Of a stretch of 32,422 nt of DNA, positions 1 to 8,127 are shown one piece after another (position 1 is the first letter of the stretch; the number at the start of each line of letters is the position of its first letter). The translations under genes and the position numbers were made by a program. The notes beneath the pieces are model-generated. The model worked only from the letters and a program-made list of their open reading frames with translations. It was not told the origin of the DNA and searched no databases. This DNA is from Thalassolituus alkanivorans (GTDB lineage: Bacteria; Pseudomonadota; Gammaproteobacteria; Pseudomonadales; Oceanobacteraceae): assembly GCF_020447205.1 (NCBI RefSeq), contig NZ_JAJAEL010000003.1:1-32422 (forward strand), read 5' to 3'.

Positions 1-196
1 TCTTGCGGTTTGGAACCCGGCGGTTTTGATTGATCAGAGCATCAACTCCACCCTGTTCAACGGATTGCTGGTAACGATAGAAGGTATCCCGCGACACACC
101 CATAACCTTGCAGGCTTTGGATACGTTACCGAGTTCCTGAGCCAGATTCAGCAAACCGGCTTTGTGTTTTATGATGGGATTGTTAGACTCAAGCAT
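1..196 (-). CDS. IS481-family transposase, N-terminal part (runs off window)
   Basis: Reading the minus strand from an ATG at 196-194 gives an open frame to the left edge that starts MLESNNPIIKHKAGLLNLAQ. It continues with a helix-turn-helix segment (ELGNVSKACKVMGVSRDTFY, then RYQQSVEQGGVDALINQNRR). This is the N-terminal DNA-binding region typical of IS481-family DDE transposases; the catalytic RNase H-like domain lies outside the window. It would insert IS copies by cut-and-paste or copy-out. The gene points away from the tns genes and lies in the sequence that interrupts tnsA. Family assignment rests on recognition of this well-conserved N-terminus; whether the full transposase is intact cannot be told. 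Confidence 0.85.
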   Translation of the reverse strand, partial: MLESNNPIIKHKAGLLNLAQELGNVSKACKVMGVSRDTFYRYQQSVEQGGVDALINQNRRVPNRK

Positions 197-293
197 AGAG
201 AGTTTCCTTTGTTGAGATATTGATTCGACACCATTATCAAAACGGGAAACTCTCTTCTTTTCAATCAGAAGTGTCAGATCAGGTCTGAACTAA
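1..293 (-). mobile_element. IS481-family insertion sequence, one end
   Basis: The element covers the left edge and ends where coding similarity to TnsA begins, at about 290-294. A candidate terminal segment is at 272-293 (begins tgtcagatc, contains the near-palindrome tcagatcaggtctga), about 75 bases outside the transposase start codon. The exact terminus and the target duplication cannot be defined because the other end is not in the window. The insertion separates the C-terminal piece of tnsA from its N-terminal part. Confidence 0.6.
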
Positions 294-478
294 TTCAGAT
301 GATCGACCAAGCTTACGAGCTATCTCCCGGAACCACGCTCTCACGAATCCGGGCGCTTTGTGCTTTACGGATCTTTCAATTTGACCTTCACCAAGCCTGG
401 GAATCACTTTGTGGTTCAGCCCTTGTCCTTTCAGACATGGAGTTAGTAACAAAGCGACTGAGGTACAGCCATGCTTAG
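293..478 (+). pseudogene. tnsA: tnsA C-terminal remnant (interrupted by IS481 element)
   Basis: A frame without its own start runs from the IS junction to a TAG at 476-478. It encodes about 60 residues including MIDQAYELSPGTTLSRIRAL and ending in VTKRLRYSHA. The position directly before tnsB and the 8-base ATGCTTAG overlap with the tnsB start (471-478) are what tnsA shows in Tn7-type operons. The predicted piece fits the small helical C-terminal domain of TnsA, which contacts TnsC. The N-terminal restriction-endonuclease-like domain that cuts the 5' transposon ends is missing. The similarity is inferred from position, frame and character; I could not align it. Left of the window the rest of tnsA may continue beyond the IS copy. 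Confidence 0.75.
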
Positions 479-2540
479 TATTAACACGGTCGTTCTGCAT
501 GCTGATTGCCGCTACCGTATACTTAAAGCACCAAGCCAAGGCTATATATGGATTGATATTGATTCAGACAACGCCTTTCCAGAACTGATGCAAGCTGCTG
601 TCATCGATCAACTATTCCATGACGAGAGGCTGAAACTCCAAGACGATCCTTACGGAGAACTGGTGAATGAGCCGGTTGAACAAGGATCAAAACATCAGCA
701 CCTCCGTGACGAGCGAATGAAGTTGATTACTCCACTCATCACTCAAGAGGATGTCTATTTTCGTTCAACCAGAGGCAAGCTGATTCAGAAGCGCTGCGCA
801 GAAACAGGCACACCCAAGAAAACACTCTACAAACTGCTGAGACAATATTGGCAGCGCGGCTGTGTCCCAAATGCCCTGCTTCCGGATTACCGAAATGCCG
901 GCGGCAAGGGTAAGAAGAAAGTATCAACCAAAAAACTAGGCCGCCCCCGCTCAATCACCCCAGGGCAGGGCTCGATTATTGACGCGTCGGTTGAACGGAT
1001 GTTCAGAATCGTTCTTGATCGTCACTACGCAAACGACAAAGGCACCTCTTTGCCTTACGCACATCGCCGCTTCTGCGATATGTTTCAGCTAGCAAACCCG
1101 AAACTCGCTGAGTCTGAGTACCCTACGCTAGGACAATTTCGCTACTTCTGGGAGCGCGAATACTCCAGACCTGAAAGAATTCGACTTAAAACGAACAGAA
1201 TCACCTATGCAAAAGACGTAAGGCCCTTGATTAGTACGTCAACAGCAAGCGTACAGGGGCCGGGTAGCCGTTACGAGATTGATGCGACGATTGCCGACAT
1301 ATATCTGCTGTCTGCAGATCGACAACGTATCATAGGACGACCAACCCTATACGTCGTGGTGGATGTATTCAGCAGGATGGTCGCGGGATTCTATATCGGC
1401 CTGGAATCTCCTTCGTATGTTACGGCTATGCAGGCTCTCCGCATGGCAATGACAAGCAAAATGGATATATGTCATCGCTATGGCCTGGATATCAAACCTG
1501 AAGACTGGCCGACTGTTGGAATCCCTGATGCAATTCTGGCTGACCGAGGAGAGCTACTGGGCTACCAAATTGAGTCTCTTGAGAATGCGTTTGGTGTCCG
1601 CATAGAAAACACCCGCCCTTATGGTGGCGATGCCAAGGGGATAGTTGAACGTTATTTCCGTACCCTTCAGGCAAACTTCAAACCATTTGCACCCGGCGTT
1701 GTGACTGCTACAACGGTAAAAAAGCGTGGTGGAAACGATTATCGGCTGGACGCGACGCTGACACTGGAAGATTTCAGCAAAATCATTGTGGCATCGATCC
1801 ACCAGAGAAACCGAAGCTCCGTCCTGGCCAAATATGATCGTTCTGCCGATATGCCTGATGAGCTGGTACCAACGCCAATCAATCTGTGGGAGTGGGGTAT
1901 TAAGAACCGAAGCGGTCGCCTAAGGAGCGCACCTCCAGATCTTGTCCGATTGGCATTGTTACCTCGTCAAAAGGTTACTGTATCCAATCTTGGCATTAAC
2001 TGCTTTGGCGAATACTACACCTCTTCAGAATTGCTCAAGTCTGGCTGGTTGCACAGAGATTCCAGCCTGGGACGCATTGAGCTGGAAGCGGCCTACGACC
2101 CAGCTGATGCTGAACAAATCTATTTGTTTCCAGAAAAAGGCATCAATACATACTGGGTGTGTTCATTATCTGACCGATCCCGTCAGTTCCGGGGCCAAAC
2201 CATGTGGGAACTATGGGCCAGCAAAGAAAGACAGAAAAAAGCCACTGCCAAAGCCAAAATTGTTGATGATTCCAGCAAAAGACAGCTGGAAAACATGATC
2301 GACGATACCATCAAAAAGGCACTCCGGGCTCGTCCGCTCGCCTCTGCATCAAGCAAATCTGAATTGATACGTGGAATCAGACAAAACCGCACGGAAGAAC
2401 GCGACAAAGAACGACAGGCACAGAAAGCCATGCCTGCGCACTCATCTAAGACCAAAGCGGATGTCACCTATCTGCACGACAAACCAGAAGACGGAAGCTT
2501 TCCTGATTTTCTGGATGACTTATTTGGAGACGATGAATGA
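471..2540 (+). CDS. tnsB: Tn7-like transposase TnsB
   Basis: This 689-residue protein is the DDE transposase that binds the transposon ends and joins their 3' ends to target DNA. An rve/RNase H-fold core contains D271 (RYEIDATIAD), D358 (ILADRGEL) and E393 (GIVERYFRTLQ). The 35-residue gap between the last two, and the positions themselves, are close to the D273/D361/E396 triad of Tn7 TnsB (702 aa). A basic N-terminal region (about 75-240) would bind the ends. The C-terminus is charged and should contact TnsC. The start ATG overlaps the tnsA stop by 8 bases, indicating translational coupling, and the stop overlaps the tnsC start (ATGA). The gene looks intact; function depends on TnsA, which is broken here. 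Confidence 0.95.
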   Translation: MLSINTVVLHADCRYRILKAPSQGYIWIDIDSDNAFPELMQAAVIDQLFHDERLKLQDDPYGELVNEPVEQGSKHQHLRDERMKLITPLITQEDVYFRSTRGKLIQKRCAETGTPKKTLYKLLRQYWQRGCVPNALLPDYRNAGGKGKKKVSTKKLGRPRSITPGQGSIIDASVERMFRIVLDRHYANDKGTSLPYAHRRFCDMFQLANPKLAESEYPTLGQFRYFWEREYSRPERIRLKTNRITYAKDVRPLISTSTASVQGPGSRYEIDATIADIYLLSADRQRIIGRPTLYVVVDVFSRMVAGFYIGLESPSYVTAMQALRMAMTSKMDICHRYGLDIKPEDWPTVGIPDAILADRGELLGYQIESLENAFGVRIENTRPYGGDAKGIVERYFRTLQANFKPFAPGVVTATTVKKRGGNDYRLDATLTLEDFSKIIVASIHQRNRSSVLAKYDRSADMPDELVPTPINLWEWGIKNRSGRLRSAPPDLVRLALLPRQKVTVSNLGINCFGEYYTSSELLKSGWLHRDSSLGRIELEAAYDPADAEQIYLFPEKGINTYWVCSLSDRSRQFRGQTMWELWASKERQKKATAKAKIVDDSSKRQLENMIDDTIKKALRARPLASASSKSELIRGIRQNRTEERDKERQAQKAMPAHSSKTKADVTYLHDKPEDGSFPDFLDDLFGDDE

Positions 2541-4201
2541 CATTACCTTCAGGCATGGTAGAGGCAAGATACAGAGACACAGGCCTCGCTCAATACGCCG
2601 GCAATCCATTTATTGAGGCGCTCCCCCCTATTCTGGAGCGTAAGCACCTGCGGACAGCACTAGGAAGTACCATCCAAATGCGCCCCTCTGATGTATATCT
2701 CGATCAGCACTCGCGAATACACGTCATATCGCAGTTACTGGATAGGTTTTTCCAACCCCTGGCACGCCATATTGAACTGGAGTCAAAGATTTCCATCATG
2801 TTAAGACAAGGATATGTCGGAAGAAACCTGGCCAATGGTAACCATGCTGCCCATATCCAGAATGGTTATGAACGCCTTATGCAAAAGGACCTGTCTGCTT
2901 TCCGGTTTGAACACGTTGAATCGACCGCCAAGAGTCTGGCCTTTATTGGTTGCTCCGGATCAGGAAAAACCAGCTCCCTGAACCGCATTTTGGGTACATA
3001 TCCGCAACTGATCTATCATCCGCAGTACAACTTTACCCAGATCGTATTCCTCAAAATCGACTGCCCTCACGATGGATCACTGAAGAACTTGTGTCATAAC
3101 TTTTTCCGTGAAATTGACACTCGATTAGGCACCAACTACGTCAGGCGCTATGTTGAAAAACGCCATAGTGTAGAAACACTGATAGCCCTAATGGCCCAGG
3201 TAGCCAACACCCATGCCATAGGATTGTTGGTAATCGATGAGATTCAGCATCTGAGCCTCAAAGCTTCGGGCGGCGCTGAAAAGATGCTCAACTTCTTTGT
3301 GACCCTGGTAAACGAAATATCCGTTCCGGTAGTGATGGTTGGAACTCCCAAAGCGCGTCCGATCTTTGAAATGGATCTCCGTTCTGCCCGACGCGGTGCC
3401 GGATTCGGCTCCATTCTTTGGGAACCACTCACTCAGCCGGATGCCGACACGGATATTAATCGCTCAGAATGGGGAGCCTTTACCAACAAACTCTGGCAAT
3501 ACCAATGGCTGACTAAAGCTCCGGATGCCATATCAGAAGAGCTCAGAGATCTTTGGTTCGATCTGTCTCAAGGGATTATGGATGTTGTAATCAAATTATT
3601 CGTACTATCTCAAATACGCGCGGTGATTAAGGGGACAGAACGAATTACACCGGCCATCATGAAGTCCGTCTATCAGGATGAGCTGAAACCCATTCATCCA
3701 ATGATTGAGGCTCTGCGCTCCAAAGATCCGAACAAAATTGCTCGCTACTCCGACCTGACAGTGCCAGCAGTGGATAAAAAAATTCTGGAACTCAGTCTGC
3801 TGCTGGATTCAGCTCAGGATCGGATTTCAATCTCGCAGCGCTTTGGTGGAAACGAACAAGCGGTCCGGCTATTCGGCATGCTGGCTGATATGGGCTATGA
3901 ATCGAACCTGTTAGAGCCGTTGATTCTTCGCGCATTTGAAGAACATCCCAACCTGAAGATTCCTGATCTGATGCCAATCATCCTGACTTGGTACCAAGAA
4001 GGCACCATAACGCGAGAAAAAACCACGAAAAAACCTCACGAAAAACGCATCCGAAAAGAGGATTGGCATACCTTGGACTCTGACGATCTGCGCTTCCTGC
4101 ACTCTCAGGCAGCCAATGAAGATGGGTTCTACACTGCACTTAAAAATGCTGGCGTGATTTTCGATACCGCCAGCTGGCTCGCCCAAAGCAACCAGGGCTG
4201 A
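2537..4201 (+). CDS. tnsC: Tn7-like AAA+ ATPase TnsC
   Basis: This 554-residue protein (Tn7 TnsC is 555) is the ATP-dependent regulator that links target selectors TnsD or TnsE to the TnsA-TnsB transposase. It has a Walker A motif GCSGSGKTSS at G138-T145 and a Walker B motif LLVIDEIQH with D234 and E235. It is the AAA+ class that forms rings or filaments on target DNA. The N-terminal ~120 residues are the likely TnsD-interaction region and the basic C-terminal tail (KKPHEKRIRKED) the likely TnsA/TnsB-interaction region. The start overlaps the tnsB stop by four bases and tnsD begins two bases after the stop. All ATPase motifs are present. Confidence 0.94.
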   Translation: MTLPSGMVEARYRDTGLAQYAGNPFIEALPPILERKHLRTALGSTIQMRPSDVYLDQHSRIHVISQLLDRFFQPLARHIELESKISIMLRQGYVGRNLANGNHAAHIQNGYERLMQKDLSAFRFEHVESTAKSLAFIGCSGSGKTSSLNRILGTYPQLIYHPQYNFTQIVFLKIDCPHDGSLKNLCHNFFREIDTRLGTNYVRRYVEKRHSVETLIALMAQVANTHAIGLLVIDEIQHLSLKASGGAEKMLNFFVTLVNEISVPVVMVGTPKARPIFEMDLRSARRGAGFGSILWEPLTQPDADTDINRSEWGAFTNKLWQYQWLTKAPDAISEELRDLWFDLSQGIMDVVIKLFVLSQIRAVIKGTERITPAIMKSVYQDELKPIHPMIEALRSKDPNKIARYSDLTVPAVDKKILELSLLLDSAQDRISISQRFGGNEQAVRLFGMLADMGYESNLLEPLILRAFEEHPNLKIPDLMPIILTWYQEGTITREKTTKKPHEKRIRKEDWHTLDSDDLRFLHSQAANEDGFYTALKNAGVIFDTASWLAQSNQG

Positions 4202-4203
4202 TC

Positions 4204-5754
4204 ATGCTTAATTTTCCGATCCCCTATCCCGATGAGCTGCTGTATAGCACCATTGCCAGGGCCGGAATTCGACATGGCCTGATCAGCCCCAAACAGTTGC
4301 TGGAAGAGGTTTTTGATGGCAACCGCAAAGTAATTGCCACGCTCGACCTCCCGAATCACCTCAATCCACTCATCAAACAGCTACCCAGCCGTTTCGGTAT
4401 TGAAGAACTCGCCTACCAGCACACATTATTTCCACTATACGCCCCGTTCATTCCTGAACAACGGCGAGTCCAGTGCTTGCAGTGGATGGAAGGACAGTCA
4501 CAGGGCTCCATCCATCTTGCCATGGGCATAGCGGCCTCCATCATTAAAACACCCAGCCACATTCGCTATTGCCCAGCATGCCTTAAAGAACAAGGTCGGC
4601 AATATGGGGAATATTTCTGGGAACGCGTATGGCAAGCTCCCGGCGTCAACTGCTGCGCACGACATGGCGTACTGCTGAACAGCAAGTTTTCTCGACCACA
4701 AAAGGAACGACACCAATTCTGGCCTGCAACGCCCGAGTACTGTCCACTCTTCCCACAGAAACCAATTTCCGATAACGACCGCTGGATAGCCGAACAGGCC
4801 GTCGTTCTACTACACCTGCCACCAAGAGCCTCTCCCTCATTGACTCAGTGGACCGAGTATTACCGACGACTGGCTCAGGACGCTGGCTTAACCAAAGGCA
4901 GACTACAGATTGAGCATAATGAAATTACTCACAGAGTCCTCTCATTCTGGTCACCCCAAAAGCTAAGAGCTATGGGACTGTCCTTAAACGCAGACGACCA
5001 TTGCTGGCTAAGAGGTATTTTTCGCAAGCACCGAAAATCATTCAGCTTCCTGCAACACCTGGTTGTACATAGTGCACTGCTACCAACAAGCAAGAGCATC
5101 GCTGAAGCTATCAACGAAGCTCGTTCAATCGCTCTTCACCCGAAGTACGTTAGTAACGTCCCGGATCATCCGGCCAAAACCGCCGTTCTAACTCCAGACC
5201 AGCAACATTGGTTAAAGCTCCTGAGCGTCCAGGAGGCTAAAGCAGCGCGAAAAAAAGCCCCAGCACTGTACGCCCGGCTGTATCGGGCACAACGAGTTTG
5301 GCTTACTGCCGTCAATAAAGAACACAAACGTCCAACACAGCCAGAACGAAAAAGTCGCATCAACTGGCAAGCCCGGGATGCCGAATATCTACGCTGCCTG
5401 CAAGAACTGGCGACATTTGTTACAGCAACCAACGATGGTCCCAGGCGCTCCCAAAACTTCTGGCTAAAAAGTCTGAAGGCACCCTCAACATTAGAAAAAC
5501 AACTCGCGCGCTTACCATTGACCCGAGCCTTTATTCAGCGCTATACAGAAACCGTCGCTGATTTTCAGATCAGGCGACTGGAGAATACTTATGCAGACTT
5601 GAAGGAGCACATGAGTCAGCCTCCAAGATGGCGCTTACTCCGAAGCTCGGGCCTGAGCGAGCAACGACTGACACCAGCAGCACGAACGTTTCTGAATGCA
5701 CTTACAGAGAACTCAGATGTCACGGAAAATCCCCAAGATCAGAGGTATCGATGA
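4204..5754 (+). CDS. tnsD: Tn7-like target selector TnsD (TniQ family)
   Basis: The 516-residue product begins with a TniQ domain (FPIPYPDELLYSTIARAGIR). It has a CCCH zinc-binding motif: C123-P-A-C126 and C151-x2-H154 (RYCPACLKEQG, NCCARHG). Tn7 TnsD is 508 residues and uses this fold plus a long C-terminal region to bind the attachment site at the end of glmS and recruit TnsC. The C-terminal half here has the right size, but its target sequence cannot be predicted. The gene starts two bases after tnsC. Its 3' end overlaps tnsE. Small TniQ proteins of CRISPR-associated transposons are much shorter, so a TnsD role is preferred. Confidence 0.92.
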   Translation: MLNFPIPYPDELLYSTIARAGIRHGLISPKQLLEEVFDGNRKVIATLDLPNHLNPLIKQLPSRFGIEELAYQHTLFPLYAPFIPEQRRVQCLQWMEGQSQGSIHLAMGIAASIIKTPSHIRYCPACLKEQGRQYGEYFWERVWQAPGVNCCARHGVLLNSKFSRPQKERHQFWPATPEYCPLFPQKPISDNDRWIAEQAVVLLHLPPRASPSLTQWTEYYRRLAQDAGLTKGRLQIEHNEITHRVLSFWSPQKLRAMGLSLNADDHCWLRGIFRKHRKSFSFLQHLVVHSALLPTSKSIAEAINEARSIALHPKYVSNVPDHPAKTAVLTPDQQHWLKLLSVQEAKAARKKAPALYARLYRAQRVWLTAVNKEHKRPTQPERKSRINWQARDAEYLRCLQELATFVTATNDGPRRSQNFWLKSLKAPSTLEKQLARLPLTRAFIQRYTETVADFQIRRLENTYADLKEHMSQPPRWRLLRSSGLSEQRLTPAARTFLNALTENSDVTENPQDQRYR

Positions 5755-7345
5755 CAACAGTAAGATCAAAGCAATAGGCAATATGTTCAGACGTTTGGAC
5801 TGCTCCAACTGGAGAGTCAACGTACAGCTTGATCCAAAACAGAAGAAGCTCAGTTTAGCCATATCTCAGATCCCATTACTGGCCCGAAAACGAACACTAA
5901 ACACAACGGAAACACCCAAACCTGCTGGATTCAAAAAAGAATTCATCTTGGATAAGGGCCCATGGAGTGCGGTTAAAATTAAGGAAGTACCAATACCAGG
6001 AGTTTCAAATCAGCAGGATCACGAGCAATGGTGTTTCAAATTCATGGCCGATGGCATACAGGTATATTTGCCGCAGCTGGAATTAGCCCGGGCCTTATTT
6101 TTATATGAGCCGTATCTATGCCGCCTGGCGATGATCCCAGACGGCCTCATTGAAGAGTTTGATATCATCCCACTGGATGACCCCAATAGCATTCAAGTCA
6201 ATCTGCTACCCAGCTGCAGCTTGCCACAGCATGTACGTGGCGATAATGAATTGCGCCGGGCATTGGCGACGATCATCCTGGATAAGGACATGCGACAATC
6301 GTTTGAATCCATCTCCAGGTATCAACTCGAATACGGAGAGGACAATGGCAATAATCGAGTCTGGCAATTTCGTTTTGCCCCTCCGCCCCTGGATCAGGTT
6401 CGGCTAGCAGTACGAGGCCATTTTGACTCGAACACATCGTCGATGTTCGTTTACGAAATTTACGGTATGCAGGGGCTGAAATCTAACCATCCCCATAATG
6501 TTCATTTTTTTGATCCTTCATACACCCCCAGAACGCCAGGTAAAGGCACGGCCTTGCCGGTGAAACCAATAAATGTAGAAGACATTGAAATAGACGATGA
6601 CGAGATTCCCCAGGCAAGCGGGGGTGTTGAACTCGTCCTACAAGCCCCTCAGGTTACCCGGACCTATCAGAATCCTGCTCACACTACGCGAAGTGGAGTA
6701 ACCAAAGGGCGACATTCCGGTGGGAAGAACGAAGGCGAAGCCGACGAAGAAGTCGGTGACGACACGGTAGTCATCAGCACCGATGAGACCAGCAAAAATG
6801 GGCATGTAATAGCCGGTGGCACCGACACCGTTGATGACCAAAGTGACGACAGCAAAAACTACACTGCCCGATTTGAAGCATTCAATGCCATGCTAGAAAT
6901 GCTGAAAGCCATGGGTTGTAAAGTGGATGAATCCAAACCTCGTAAACTACCGGTCATTGCCGGTTATTCAAAGCAAACGTCGGAAGACGGCAATCCACGA
7001 TGCTGGTTAGTAAAAACGCTCACATTCAGGGGCGCGACGTTTCGGCTGATGGAAGTTGATACCCTTGGCAGTAACAAGCGGTTATCCACTTTGCTGGTAA
7101 AAGAAGACTCCACTACTCGCGTTAATTGGGAGGAAGCCATTTCTTATATTGCAAATAGATTGGTTATTGACTCATTGACGTGGCCAACCGCGTACCTCAA
7201 CGAAACATTCAAAAGCGACAATGTGCAACGAATAGCACACCCCAAGAGCCCTGCAGCCAACAAGAACTTCCTCAACGCAGATTCCATTACAAGCTGGGCC
7301 CAAAGGATACTGGATAAATGCAGTAACCAACCTACTGCAAAATAA
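5717..7345 (+). CDS. tnsE: Tn7-like target selector TnsE
   Basis: From the ATG at 5717 the product is 542 residues; Tn7 TnsE is 538. TnsE directs insertion into DNA undergoing lagging-strand synthesis, such as conjugating plasmids, through the sliding clamp and 3' recessed ends. Family-typical segments are visible: YLPQLELARALFLYEPYLCR, FRFAPPPLDQ, a variable acidic linker around 260-390, and a conserved C-terminus with TSEDGNPRCWLVK, FRLMEVDT and WPTAYLNETF. An upstream ATG at 5696 would add seven residues; 5717 fits the Tn7 N-terminus better. The gene overlaps tnsD by 38 bases. No downstream terminator was obvious. Confidence 0.9.
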   Translation: MSRKIPKIRGIDDNSKIKAIGNMFRRLDCSNWRVNVQLDPKQKKLSLAISQIPLLARKRTLNTTETPKPAGFKKEFILDKGPWSAVKIKEVPIPGVSNQQDHEQWCFKFMADGIQVYLPQLELARALFLYEPYLCRLAMIPDGLIEEFDIIPLDDPNSIQVNLLPSCSLPQHVRGDNELRRALATIILDKDMRQSFESISRYQLEYGEDNGNNRVWQFRFAPPPLDQVRLAVRGHFDSNTSSMFVYEIYGMQGLKSNHPHNVHFFDPSYTPRTPGKGTALPVKPINVEDIEIDDDEIPQASGGVELVLQAPQVTRTYQNPAHTTRSGVTKGRHSGGKNEGEADEEVGDDTVVISTDETSKNGHVIAGGTDTVDDQSDDSKNYTARFEAFNAMLEMLKAMGCKVDESKPRKLPVIAGYSKQTSEDGNPRCWLVKTLTFRGATFRLMEVDTLGSNKRLSTLLVKEDSTTRVNWEEAISYIANRLVIDSLTWPTAYLNETFKSDNVQRIAHPKSPAANKNFLNADSITSWAQRILDKCSNQPTAK

Positions 7346-7348
7346 GCA

Positions 7349-7377
7349 TTGACGAATACCCCTCTATCTTGGATTAT
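7349..7377 (+). promoter_or_regulatory. candidate sigma-70 promoter of the restriction island
   Basis: TTGACG (7349-7354) and GATTAT (7372-7377) are 17 bases apart, matching the -35 consensus in five of six and the -10 in four of six positions. It lies just after tnsE in the 145-base gap before the first gene of the type I restriction operon, the only sizeable gap until 20258. A 110-base leader would precede the first start codon. No LexA-type operator was found in this gap. The call rests on consensus matching only. Confidence 0.3.
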
Positions 7378-7490
7378 ATTCTCGCACCAAGAATCATAAT
7401 GCCTCTACTGCAAAACCTAGCACCTTCTGACCGCTAAACGGATGAATAAGCGACAGACAGCCACCTGTCCTGCATTCTCAGAGACTCAAT

Positions 7491-8126
7491 ATGAAACAGA
7501 CACAGAACCTGAGAAGCCTGGCCGAGATAGCGGACATCCGAACAGGCTTCACTTTTCGGGAAAAAGTTGAAGAAAGTCCGGACAACGGCAATGCCCACAT
7601 TGCCCAAATCAAAGATGCAAGGTGCGAGTGGGAGCGAACGAATGGTAATGACCTGCTGATATCTCAACTTCCCCTTATCCATTGGGAAGGAAAGGACAAG
7701 GCCTTTGTTGAACCCGGAACCGTCTTGCTTCCCGCACGGGGGGCAAAAGGCAGCGGCTACTTCCGCGCATCTTGCTTAATGGCAGACGAACCAAGCAGCC
7801 TTCCGGTTGTGGTCAGTAGTCAGTTTCTTATCATTACCCCAAAAAAAGAGGTACTGTCTGAGTTTCTGTGCTGGTCATTGAATCAACCTGCCATCCAGTA
7901 CCACCTGACGGAAGGAGCCGGAAGCCAGGGAAGCAACATCGTCATGTTGAATACAAAGCTGGCTGGAGAGCTGCAGCTTCAGATACCCAGCCTCAAAACC
8001 CAACACAAGATCCTGCATCTGAACCGGCTGTGGGAACAGGAACAACAACTGACACAAGCCCTGCTGAAAAATCGCGACATCATGTTGCAGGGCATGTTTC
8101 AGCAATTACTAAAGGAGACAGAATAA
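7491..8126 (+). CDS. half-size type I restriction specificity protein (single TRD HsdS)
   Basis: The 211-residue protein has one target recognition domain (about 1-150; LRSLAEIADIRTGFTFREKV, then VVSSQFLIITPKK with LNTKLAGELQLQIPSL). One conserved coiled-coil region follows (about 165-205; QHKILHLNRLWEQEQQL, LQGMFQQLL). Normal HsdS proteins have two such units and about 400 residues, as does the second hsdS of this operon. Half-size subunits can pair to rebuild a full specificity unit with a symmetric recognition site. It could be an alternative S subunit, a partner for HsdM, or a modulator. The next gene, hsdM, begins one base after the stop codon (TAAGATG), and its ribosome binding site GGAGA lies in this gene's end. 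Confidence 0.82.
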   Translation: MKQTQNLRSLAEIADIRTGFTFREKVEESPDNGNAHIAQIKDARCEWERTNGNDLLISQLPLIHWEGKDKAFVEPGTVLLPARGAKGSGYFRASCLMADEPSSLPVVVSSQFLIITPKKEVLSEFLCWSLNQPAIQYHLTEGAGSQGSNIVMLNTKLAGELQLQIPSLKTQHKILHLNRLWEQEQQLTQALLKNRDIMLQGMFQQLLKETE

Positions 8127-8127
8127 G

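Larger units (their letters stand above)
293..7345 (+). mobile_element. Tn7-like transposition module tnsA'-tnsBCDE
   Basis: Five consecutive genes in the Tn7 order tnsA (remnant), tnsB, tnsC, tnsD, tnsE overlap or abut each other on the plus strand. In Tn7 the tnsA side faces the right transposon end and the cargo follows tnsE. By that rule the right end lies left of the window and everything from 7346 on is cargo. Neither end nor its TnsB-binding repeats were found here. The presence of both TnsD and TnsE suggests the two classical targeting routes: a chromosomal attachment site, and replicating or conjugating DNA. Confidence 0.85.

Noticed and set aside
279-539. 86-codon minus-strand open frame over the tnsA/tnsB junction
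   Set aside because: It is antisense to the tnsA remnant and tnsB start and has no family resemblance.
4204-5754. TniQ of a CRISPR-associated transposon
   Set aside because: No cas genes or repeats in the window, and the protein has TnsD length with tnsE next to it.
7332-7415. 11-bp direct repeat ctactgcaaaa at 7332-7342 and 7405-7415
   Set aside because: Too short and only two copies; could be chance or a weak remnant, and does not resemble a set of TnsB-binding sites.
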